Shown here: in pieces, positions 1 to 5,130 of the stretch
Layout: each line of letters starts with the position of its first letter
How positions within the stretch are numbered: the stretch's first letter is position 1
Assembly (NCBI GenBank): GCA_017620875.1
Contig: JAGAUH010000110.1
Span: forward strand, 1-5,130
From: Clostridia bacterium
Lineage (GTDB): Bacteria > Bacillota > Clostridia > Christensenellales > Borkfalkiaceae
DNA length: 5,130 bases
Direction: 5' to 3'
The notes under the pieces: model-generated
The model's database searches: none
Told to the model about the DNA's origin: nothing
The model's input: the letters and a program-made list of their open reading frames with translations, nothing else
Program-made: the position numbers and the translations under genes

Positions 1-2850
1 TATATAAAAGAAAATAATATTTCTCTTGCTAAAAACGATATGATTGGTCGTATGTATACTTGGTGGGAGAGCACCGTTAAAAAAGGCTTAGATATGCTTA
101 TTGCAGACGGATACACCCCTGTTATTAAGGGTATGTGGTGGATGCAAGGCGAAGCCGAAATGTTTACGGAAAAGATGTCTAGCGCTTACGACGAACTACT
201 AACTGCTTTAATTAGCGACGTAAGAAATTCCGTTAGCGAAATTAGCGGTTACGATTGTAGCGAAATGCCTTTTGTATTTGGTCTACCTATTTGGAACTTG
301 AAAAATAGCGGTACTCCGCCATACCAACTAGACGTTAGAGATAATATGCAAAAAGTTGCAAACGATACTTCTATCGTAAACGTAGACTGCGTAGATTGTG
401 CTGGGCTTTTTCAACATGATGACTGGCATTTTGATGCTCGCGGTCAAAAATATTTAGGCGAGCAATTTATTGCAAAGTTAGAAACCTTAACCGAAGGAAC
501 GGCTAAACTTAAAGAAGAAGTTTCTACTTTTAGTGGTCCTAGTATTAGGTTTGACCAAAACGGTAGTCTTCGTTTTGGGGCAAAAATTGCAAACTACGAC
601 GTGGCTAACGGATATAAATACGGTATGCTAATAGTTCCTACCGATTATTTAACGGATAACGTAATTATGGGCGACTATATAAACGCGTTTAAAGAAAAAT
701 CTATCGAAGTATTAAATTTAGAGTGCGACGTAAACCAAGGCGACTATAACGGCGACGGATTAAACGAAAATTATATACAAGGTAGCATAACCGATATTAA
801 ATATAAAAACCTAGATAGAGAATTTACGGGTATTGCTTATATTGTAGACGAAAACGGAAATTATTCTTTCTCGGGTGCTAAAAGAGATAGTTTAGCAAAC
901 CTAGCAAGTAATGATATATTTAATTATTCAACGACTTCTAACGAGTATAAAACGTTGTTAAATTATGCAAACGGAGCAATAAACTATAAAAACGGCGTTG
1001 CGGAAAATAAAAAATTTGACGCACCAAGTTTTGATATCGTTACTCCAGAAAACTTTAATATAGAATTAGGCGAAAAAGTCGTTAGTAAAAATTTAGGCGT
1101 TACTCAAAGTCCTAATATGGGTTACGCTGTAAAATACGACGTTGCTAACACGGAAATTGCTAGCGTAGACGAACTTGGTAACGTTACTCCAAAGGCTCTA
1201 GGCGAAACGACAATTACCGTTAAATGCTTAGATAAAACTAAAACGGTAAACGTAACGGTAACCCCTGTTACTATAGACGGAATTACTTTAGATTGTCAAA
1301 AAGATGCGCTATATGGCGATAAAGTAGTAAATTCTACTTTAAATGACGGAAGAAGTTATACTGTTTCTGCGTTAAAAACCGATAGCGGTATTTTCGTTTA
1401 TAGTAAAGGTGTATTTAACACTAACGTTACAAGCGGAGCAAATTGGTGGGAAAACACTAACTTCGAGTTTAAACTAAACGGCGGAACTCAATCTTACGTA
1501 AACGTATTAAAATCTTCTGTTGGAGTTACTCAATTTGTTTATAGCGTACAACAATTAACAAGTGGTAAATACGAGCACGTAGTAGAGTTTTACGTAGAAA
1601 AATCTTTAATTAATAATTGGTCGGATACTAAAGACGTTCAGTTAAACTACGCTTGGAAAACTCCTGGCGAAAAGGCAGTTCTTCTTACCGATGCGTTAGA
1701 TTATAGATATTATAACGATTGGGGCCCACAAGATTGGCATGCTTTCCATAGACTAGGCGGTCTTGGTACGGGAAGTGAAACCGTTCAGTTTAACCCATTT
1801 GCAAGCAACCTATTTATCTCTAATAGCGGATTAAGTTATACCGAAATTGCTAGCGTAGACGGAGTTGTTTCTGCAAACGAATATCCTACTGCTTCCGTTA
1901 CTAAGAGCAATGCTAATATGACCGTTAAAATGGAAGGTAAGGTAGATAATTCCGACTTATATTTGGCCTTTACAATTACTCATAGCACTTGGTCTGCAAT
2001 AGATACAGGTATTGGAAACTGGTGGAAAAACGACAACTTAGAGTTAATAATTAACGGAACTAGAGCGGTTATTATGTTCTACAATGGTAATTTAATTTTA
2101 CCAAGCCACTACGCTTGTGGTAAGGCGGTAACTACAACTGATAGTAGTACGGGTAAACTAGTAACCGTGTTAGAAGTTTGCTTTAAAGGCGGAGTAGACG
2201 CTTATAAAATTAAATTAGGCTTAAATAGTACAGGCACAAGTTTTGGATGGCTTGGCTTTATGTGGGGGGTTGAAAATTATGAGTTTGAACATGGTACCGT
2301 TACTTCTAAAGGGGTGTTCGAGTTTAACACGCCGACTACTTTGGCTAGTGGGGTCGTAATAGATGGAAATTTAACCGATAGCATTTGGAATTCTACCGTT
2401 ATGGCAAACACTGTTAAGGGTTCTGCAAACGGTGCAACTATTACTATTGCAGGAACGAAAACTGCAGACGGAATTTATTTAGGAGCAACCGTTACTCATA
2501 AAAAAGCGCCTAACGTGTCCGTAGATGGCTCTGGCAATTGGTATACTTACCTAAATATGGAATACAGATTAAACGGTACTAACGTGGAATTTTTAAATAC
2601 TTGTAATAATCTTAGTTCAGGTACTTTTGGTGTAGGCTTTGCAAAAACTACCGATAACGGAGATGGTACTTATACTACCGTATTCGAACTTTACGTTCCA
2701 AACGGCGCTATTGGCGTAACTGCAAGTCAAACTTCTGTTAGTATGGTAGCAGGCGGATGGTTCGAATCTAAATTTGCTAGACTATTTGGTGCAACCCAAT
2801 GGGCTGCAACGCACGTTATTACTGCGGACGGAATAAAGGCTATTGCTTAA
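1..2850 (+). CDS. Modular secreted carbohydrate esterase (SASA/CE6-like SGNH domain, Big_2 domain, three CBM9-like modules), 5' truncated
   Basis: The reading frame is open from base 1, so the ATG at 40 is probably internal and the true start lies upstream. Residues are numbered from that ATG. Residues 1-150 look like the C-terminal half of a sialate O-acetylesterase/acetylxylan esterase (SGNH hydrolase) domain: GMWWMQGEAE (31-40) matches the family's WxQGE block, and D127-x-x-H130 in DDWHFDARG fits the catalytic Asp/His block. The nucleophile Ser block is outside the window. Residues about 165-325 form a beta-rich module (SIRF...LRFGAKI...YGMLIVP) seen, from memory, in clostridial surface proteins. 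Residues 333-409 are a Big_2 Ig-like domain. Residues 412-936 are three CBM9-like modules. The family removes O-acetyl groups from glycans; which glycan is not visible here. The C-terminus has no LPXTG, membrane helix, SLH or dockerin. A signal peptide is presumed upstream. The modular architecture is clear; substrate and exact esterase family are not. Confidence 0.85.
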   Translation, partial: YIKENNISLAKNDMIGRMYTWWESTVKKGLDMLIADGYTPVIKGMWWMQGEAEMFTEKMSSAYDELLTALISDVRNSVSEISGYDCSEMPFVFGLPIWNLKNSGTPPYQLDVRDNMQKVANDTSIVNVDCVDCAGLFQHDDWHFDARGQKYLGEQFIAKLETLTEGTAKLKEEVSTFSGPSIRFDQNGSLRFGAKIANYDVANGYKYGMLIVPTDYLTDNVIMGDYINAFKEKSIEVLNLECDVNQGDYNGDGLNENYIQGSITDIKYKNLDREFTGIAYIVDENGNYSFSGAKRDSLANLASNDIFNYSTTSNEYKTLLNYANGAINYKNGVAENKKFDAPSFDIVTPENFNIELGEKVVSKNLGVTQSPNMGYAVKYDVANTEIASVDELGNVTPKALGETTITVKCLDKTKTVNVTVTPVTIDGITLDCQKDALYGDKVVNSTLNDGRSYTVSALKTDSGIFVYSKGVFNTNVTSGANWWENTNFEFKLNGGTQSYVNVLKSSVGVTQFVYSVQQLTSGKYEHVVEFYVEKSLINNWSDTKDVQLNYAWKTPGEKAVLLTDALDYRYYNDWGPQDWHAFHRLGGLGTGSETVQFNPFASNLFISNSGLSYTEIASVDGVVSANEYPTASVTKSNANMTVKMEGKVDNSDLYLAFTITHSTWSAIDTGIGNWWKNDNLELIINGTRAVIMFYNGNLILPSHYACGKAVTTTDSSTGKLVTVLEVCFKGGVDAYKIKLGLNSTGTSFGWLGFMWGVENYEFEHGTVTSKGVFEFNTPTTLASGVVIDGNLTDSIWNSTVMANTVKGSANGATITIAGTKTADGIYLGATVTHKKAPNVSVDGSGNWYTYLNMEYRLNGTNVEFLNTCNNLSSGTFGVGFAKTTDNGDGTYTTVFELYVPNGAIGVTASQTSVSMVAGGWFESKFARLFGATQWAATHVITADGIKAIA
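1036..1266 (+). other. Big_2 (bacterial Ig-like) domain within the esterase gene
   Basis: Residues 333-409 (numbered from the ATG at 40) show the usual Big_2 order. A first strand contains IELGEKV, a central strand contains VKYDVANTEIASVDELGNVTP, and the last strands are GETTITVKCLD and TVNVTVTP. The 'I-A-S-V-D-x-x-G-x-V' turn followed by 'A-L-G-E-T-T-I-T-V' is characteristic. In such proteins the domain is a spacer or adhesion module between the catalytic and binding parts; that role is inferred here. Confidence 0.8.
1273..2847 (+). repeat. Three tandem CBM9-like (DOMON-type) modules in the esterase gene
   Basis: Three diverged protein repeats lie at about residues 412-597, 603-762 and 772-936 (bases 1273-1830, 1846-2325, 2353-2847). 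Each starts near a D-G motif (IDGI, VDGV, IDGN), as CBM9-like modules often do. Each then has a strand of the type GIFVYSKG, DLYLAFTITH or GIYLGATVTH. A signature with paired aromatics follows: GANWWENTNFEFKLNGG, GNWWKNDNLELIINGT and GNWYTYLNMEYRLNGT. Next comes a strand YEHVVEFYV, LVTVLEVCF or YTTVFELYV. The paired Trp/Trp/Tyr and the E-x-x-x-N-G turn suggest a retained sugar-binding fold. The repeats are similar at protein level, with no long DNA identity, so they are old duplications. Ligand unknown. Confidence 0.7.
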
Positions 2851-2859
2851 TAAAAAACT

Positions 2860-2892
2860 AAATTCGGCGAAAATTTTTCGCCGAATTTTTTT
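2860..2892 (+). terminator. Rho-independent terminator after the esterase gene
   Basis: The perfect arms AATTCGGCG (2861-2869) and CGCCGAATT (2879-2887) can be extended by A-T pairs on both sides (2860 with 2888, and into the loop). The hairpin sits ten bases beyond the TAA stop. A run of seven T (2886-2892) overlaps and follows the right arm, as expected for intrinsic termination. Confidence 0.9.
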
Positions 2893-2908
2893 ATATTTAG
2901 TTATTTAA

Positions 2909-2937
2909 TTTATTTTTTTAAATAATTGTGTTATAGT
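2909..2937 (+). promoter_or_regulatory. Extended -10 promoter for the DUF308-like operon
   Basis: The -10 element TATAGT (2932-2937) is preceded by TGT (2929-2931), giving an extended TGn -10. At 17 bases' spacing the -35 position reads TTTATT (2909-2914), a weak match to TTGACA, which is tolerated with an extended -10. It lies between the terminator of the upstream gene and the ATG at 2966, so the operon is expected to have its own sigma-A-type promoter. Confidence 0.55.
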
Positions 2938-2954
2938 AAAGGTATAAAAACAAA

Positions 2955-2960
2955 AGGGGA
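2955..2960 (+). promoter_or_regulatory. Ribosome binding site of the DUF308-like gene
   Basis: AGGGGA ends five bases before the ATG at 2966. It is a strong Shine-Dalgarno match and fixes that start codon. Confidence 0.8.
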
Positions 2961-2965
2961 ATAAA

Positions 2966-3430
2966 ATGGCAAAGTTAAATTTTAATAAAGACAACGTGCT
3001 TAACTCTATTATTTTTTGCGTAATTGGTTTACTGCTAATTATTTTTAAATCTCACTTAATAGAAATAATGCTAACCGTTGTAGGTGTTACGCTAATAGTG
3101 TTTGGAATAATAAACCTAGTAAAGAAAAACGATACTACCGTTTCCGTACTGCAAATAATTATCGGTGCGGTTATAGTGGTTTTAGGCTGGATTATTGTAG
3201 AAGTGGTTTTAGTTGTTTGTGGTGTAACGCTTGCAGTTTGGTCTTTATACGTGCTAATAAAAAAACCTAAAAGCGGATTTTTAAGTTATTTTTGCCCAAT
3301 AGTAGTACTAATAATAGGCATAGCCCTAATTGTGGCGGCTTGGCTTTTTGTAGACTACGTATTAATTGGCGTTGGGGTTTTATCCGTAATAAACGGCATA
3401 TTAATTTTGTTTGACAAGAGGTTAATTTAA
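2966..3430 (+). CDS. DUF308/HdeD-like six-helix membrane protein
   Basis: This 154-residue integral membrane protein has six predicted helices at about 12-28, 31-52, 59-77, 79-99, 106-127 and 129-149, arranged as three hairpins. Three ungapped 35-residue repeats can be aligned at residues 20-54, 66-100 and 117-151. All three share I-G at the start, an acidic residue at repeat position 14 (E33, E79, D130), a Gly at position 21 (G40, G86, G137) and a final Lys. This size and triplicated hairpin layout is typical of the DUF308 family, which includes E. coli HdeD (linked to acid resistance); the biochemical function of the family is not established. There is no signal peptide or enzyme motif. The start at 2966 is supported by the AGGGGA site. 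The next gene begins one base after its stop, so the two are almost certainly co-transcribed and perhaps translationally coupled. The family call rests on architecture, not on a search. Confidence 0.75.
   Translation: MAKLNFNKDNVLNSIIFCVIGLLLIIFKSHLIEIMLTVVGVTLIVFGIINLVKKNDTTVSVLQIIIGAVIVVLGWIIVEVVLVVCGVTLAVWSLYVLIKKPKSGFLSYFCPIVVLIIGIALIVAAWLFVDYVLIGVGVLSVINGILILFDKRLI
3417..3421 (+). promoter_or_regulatory. Ribosome binding site of the acidic protein, inside the preceding gene
   Basis: AGAGG lies within the last codons of the membrane-protein gene, ten bases before the ATG at 3432. Ribosomes finishing the upstream gene would cover it, which is consistent with translational coupling. Confidence 0.6.
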
Positions 3431-3431
3431 A

Positions 3432-3833
3432 ATGGAAATAGTTATTAATAACCAAACTTTACTTGTAGAAGAATATTTAGAAGAAGTTACGCTTTTAGAT
3501 ACCGAAATTGCTTTATTAAAAGATAAATCTTTATTAGAGCAATCAAAACTTTTTTGTATCCACTACGAAAATTACCTTACGGAAAGCGAGTATGGGGATG
3601 AGTTTACTAGCAAGGTTTTAGATATCGATAAAGATTTAGAAAACGTTAAAGATTTGCAAAAAATATTAGTTAAAAACGGAATAATAGTAGGCGTGCAAGT
3701 TGAAATTTACGGAAGAGTTCAAGTACTTATTTTAAACAAAAACGTATGCGCTTATTCTTGTTGCGACGAAGACGGCGTTGGCAGAAGGGACGTAGAAGAT
3801 TATGCAATGCTAATTTTAAAAGGGCAAAACTAA
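3432..3833 (+). CDS. Hypothetical small acidic soluble protein, coupled to the DUF308-like gene
   Basis: I do not recognise this 133-residue protein. It has no membrane segment or signal peptide and is strongly acidic (26 Asp/Glu against 13 Lys/Arg), so it is probably cytoplasmic. Residues 1-80 look mostly helical, with heptad-like Leu/Glu spacing (EEYLEEVTLL, DKDLENVKDLQKIL). Residues 83-108 look like two or three beta strands (GIIVGVQVEIYGRVQVLIL), followed by a cysteine cluster C106, C110, C111 and an acidic loop DEDGVGRRD. C42 is a further cysteine. The three clustered cysteines lack a second CxxC, so a zinc site is not supported. The gene begins one base after the membrane-protein stop, has an AGAGG site inside that gene, and is followed by a strong terminator. 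It is therefore the last gene of a two-gene operon and may act with the membrane protein. Codon usage matches its neighbours and it looks intact. Confidence 0.8.
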   Translation: MEIVINNQTLLVEEYLEEVTLLDTEIALLKDKSLLEQSKLFCIHYENYLTESEYGDEFTSKVLDIDKDLENVKDLQKILVKNGIIVGVQVEIYGRVQVLILNKNVCAYSCCDEDGVGRRDVEDYAMLILKGQN

Positions 3834-3849
3834 AAAATAAAAAAACTAA

Positions 3850-3876
3850 AAAACCGATACGCACAGTATCGGTTTT
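3850..3876 (+). terminator. Rho-independent terminator of the DUF308-like operon, possibly bidirectional
   Basis: The perfect 11-bp arms AAAACCGATAC (3850-3860) and GTATCGGTTTT (3866-3876) enclose the five-base loop GCACA. Its T-rich right side (GGTTTTACTTTTTA) gives the U-tract. The A-rich left side (from 3832) would give a U-tract on the other strand, so it could also stop antisense transcription. It begins 17 bases after the stop at 3833. Confidence 0.9.
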
Positions 3877-3894
3877 ACTTTTTATATAAAAAGT
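3877..3894. repeat. Perfect 18-bp palindrome between terminator and promoter
   Basis: ACTTTTTATATAAAAAGT reads identically on both strands. It directly abuts the right arm of the terminator and lies 18 bases upstream of the -35 element of the permease promoter. It could lengthen the terminator structure, or be an operator for a dimeric regulator. AT-rich palindromes also arise easily by chance in this composition, so neither role is certain. Confidence 0.5.
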
Positions 3895-3912
3895 AATTCG
3901 GGGTGTTTTTAG

Positions 3913-3941
3913 TTGTGCTTTATTTTAATTTTTGGTATAAT
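3913..3941 (+). promoter_or_regulatory. Sigma-A-type promoter of the permease gene
   Basis: The -35 element TTGTGC (3913-3918) and the perfect -10 TATAAT (3936-3941) are separated by exactly 17 bases. TGG directly before the -10 supplies an extended TGn element. Transcription would start near 3948, about 20 bases before the start codon, giving a short leader with no room for a riboswitch. Confidence 0.8.
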
Positions 3942-3957
3942 GCTAAAAGAATAAAAA

Positions 3958-3963
3958 AGGGGA
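3958..3963 (+). promoter_or_regulatory. Ribosome binding site of the permease gene
   Basis: AGGGGA ends seven bases before the ATG at 3971. It is the same sequence as the site of the DUF308-like gene and fixes the start. Confidence 0.85.
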
Positions 3964-3970
3964 TTATTAT

Positions 3971-5130
3971 ATGGCGTCTTTACTGCTTGCAATTATTTAT
4001 TTAGCCTTTATAAGTTTGGGTTTGCCAGATTCCGTTTTAGGCTCTGCTTGGCCAATTATGGTGGTAGATCTTAACGCGGAAATATCTTATATGGGCTACG
4101 TTTCTATAATAATAACCGTGGGGACTATTGTCTCTAGCGTGTTTTCTACAAAACTAATAAATAAAATAGGTACGGGTTGGGTTACCGCAATATCCGTTAG
4201 CCTTACCGCAATAGGGCTACTTGGCTTTGGACTAAGCAAAAATTTTATAATGATTTGCGTTATGGCGCTCCCTTACGGTTTAGGGGCAGGCGCAATAGAC
4301 GCGGCGCTTAATAATTACGTGGCGGTGCATTATTCTTCTCGCCATATGAGTTGGCTACACTGTTGTTGGGGCTTGGGTGCTAGTATCGGACCTTACGTTA
4401 TGGGCTTAGCGCTAAAATTAAACAAAGGTTGGCGTGGTGGCTACGGCGGGCTTGCAATAATACAAGGCGTGCTAGCAATAGTTATGTTTGCTACTATATT
4501 TTTATGGAAAAAACGCGAAAACTCTTTAACGGAAGAAACTGCTAACAATTCTAGTTTTAAAGAAATTTTTAAAACTAAAGGCGTAATATTTGCGCTAATA
4601 ACCTTTTTTTGCTATTGCGCGTTTGAAACTACTGCAGGTCTTTGGGCAACGACCTATTTAGTAGAGCAATTTAATACCCCAAAAGAAACGGCAACGCTTT
4701 TTGCATCTTTATTTTATTTAGGTTTAACTTTCGGTAGGTTTTTAAGCGGATTTATAGCGGATAAATTGGGCGATAAAAAAATGATTAGGATAGGCTCTAT
4801 TTTTATTGCTATTGGCTTAATACTAATAGCGTTGCCAATAAAGAGTAATATTTGTTCTTTAATAGGGTTAATAACCGTGGGCGTGGGTGGCGCGCCGGTA
4901 TATCCGTGCTTAATGCACACAACCCCAATACATTTTGGTAAAGAAAAATCTCAAACGATAATGGGTATGCAAACGGCTAGCGCGTATCTTGGTAGCACGG
5001 TTGCTCCGCCTATTTTTGGGTTTGTAGTACAATATATTTCGGCATATTTATTTGGGTATTTTATGCTAATTTTCGTATTCCTTATGATACTCTGTACCGA
5101 ATTATTAAATAGAATAAATGCTAAAAATAA
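3971..5130 (+). CDS. Major facilitator superfamily permease (FucP-like), 3' truncated
   Basis: The frame is open from the ATG at 3971 to the window edge, giving 386 residues plus two bases of the next codon (AA), so no stop is present. Typical members have about 390-400 residues, so only a few are likely missing. The protein is hydrophobic, with roughly 12 predicted helices in two halves and a polar central loop at about 180-203 (KKRENSLTEETANNSSF). The C-half carries a good MFS motif A between helices 8 and 9 (GRFLSGFIADKLGDKK, 255-270); the N-half copy (STKLINKIGTGW, 59-70) is degenerate. Family-like signatures are LGLPDSVLGSAWP in helix 1 (D20), ALNNYVAVHY (112-121) and HMSWLHCCWGLGASIGP (125-141). 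I recall these from clostridial MFS proteins related to fucose permease; the substrate, probably a small sugar or similar solute with proton symport, is inferred. The gene has its own promoter and AGGGGA site, so it is not in an operon with the genes to its left. Confidence 0.85.
   Translation, partial: MASLLLAIIYLAFISLGLPDSVLGSAWPIMVVDLNAEISYMGYVSIIITVGTIVSSVFSTKLINKIGTGWVTAISVSLTAIGLLGFGLSKNFIMICVMALPYGLGAGAIDAALNNYVAVHYSSRHMSWLHCCWGLGASIGPYVMGLALKLNKGWRGGYGGLAIIQGVLAIVMFATIFLWKKRENSLTEETANNSSFKEIFKTKGVIFALITFFCYCAFETTAGLWATTYLVEQFNTPKETATLFASLFYLGLTFGRFLSGFIADKLGDKKMIRIGSIFIAIGLILIALPIKSNICSLIGLITVGVGGAPVYPCLMHTTPIHFGKEKSQTIMGMQTASAYLGSTVAPPIFGFVVQYISAYLFGYFMLIFVFLMILCTELLNRINAKN

Noticed and set aside
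742..777. Dockerin/EF-hand-like sequence (GDYNGDGLNEN)
   Set aside because: Only one copy is present, the residue expected at position 12 of the calcium loop is Ile, and dockerins carry two copies, usually at a protein terminus. At most it is a local calcium loop.
2926..2948. Alternative promoter using TTGTGT as -35 and TATAAA as -10
   Set aside because: The spacer would be only 11 bases, far too short. The extended TGTTATAGT at 2929-2937 is a better -10.
3267..3455. Open frame of 62 codons on the - strand
   Set aside because: It is antisense to the membrane protein and its junction with the next gene, with no ribosome binding site and a basic, low-complexity product. It is a shadow of the real genes.
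3834..3970. Possible riboswitch or small RNA in the gap before the permease
   Set aside because: The gap is fully explained by a terminator, a palindrome, a promoter and a ribosome binding site. The inferred leader is about 20 bases, too short for a riboswitch.
4714..4920. Open frame of 68 codons on the - strand
   Set aside because: It is antisense to conserved permease helices and motif A, and its Pro/Ile/Lys-rich product has no domain-like features. It is a shadow.

Overview
The window looks like chromosomal DNA from a low-G+C Gram-positive (Firmicutes, probably Clostridia-type) gut or other anaerobic bacterium. This is inferred from the AT-rich composition, strong AGGGGA-type ribosome binding sites, short intergenic gaps with U-tract hairpin terminators, extended -10 promoters, TAA at all three visible stop codons, and the gene families present. 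I cannot name a species. All four genes lie on the + strand and cover almost everything; the two gaps are about 115 and 137 bases and hold only terminators, promoters and ribosome binding sites. No tRNA, rRNA, CRISPR array, insertion sequence or phage gene was seen.

Bases 1-2850 hold the 3' part of a large modular secreted carbohydrate-active protein. It has the C-terminal half of an SGNH-type sialate O-acetylesterase/CE6-like esterase domain, then an uncharacterised beta-rich module, a bacterial Ig-like (Big_2) domain, and three diverged CBM9-like carbohydrate-binding modules. The start and the nucleophile-serine block lie upstream of the window. A clear rho-independent terminator follows.

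Bases 2895-3876 form a compact two-gene unit. An extended -10 promoter precedes a 154-residue six-helix membrane protein of the DUF308/HdeD type, built from three 35-residue hairpin repeats. One base after its stop begins a 133-residue, strongly acidic, soluble protein that I do not recognise. The unit ends at a strong hairpin terminator, which abuts a perfect 18-bp palindrome.

Bases 3913-5130 hold a consensus-like promoter and a 12-helix major facilitator superfamily permease, resembling the FucP-like sugar permease branch. It runs off the right edge, probably only a few residues short of its end. The three units are separated by terminators and promoters, so they are probably transcribed independently. 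A link between the extracellular esterase and the permease (glycan deacetylation followed by sugar uptake) is possible but unproven. I see no convincing new system; the least explained item is the translationally coupled DUF308-like plus acidic protein pair.
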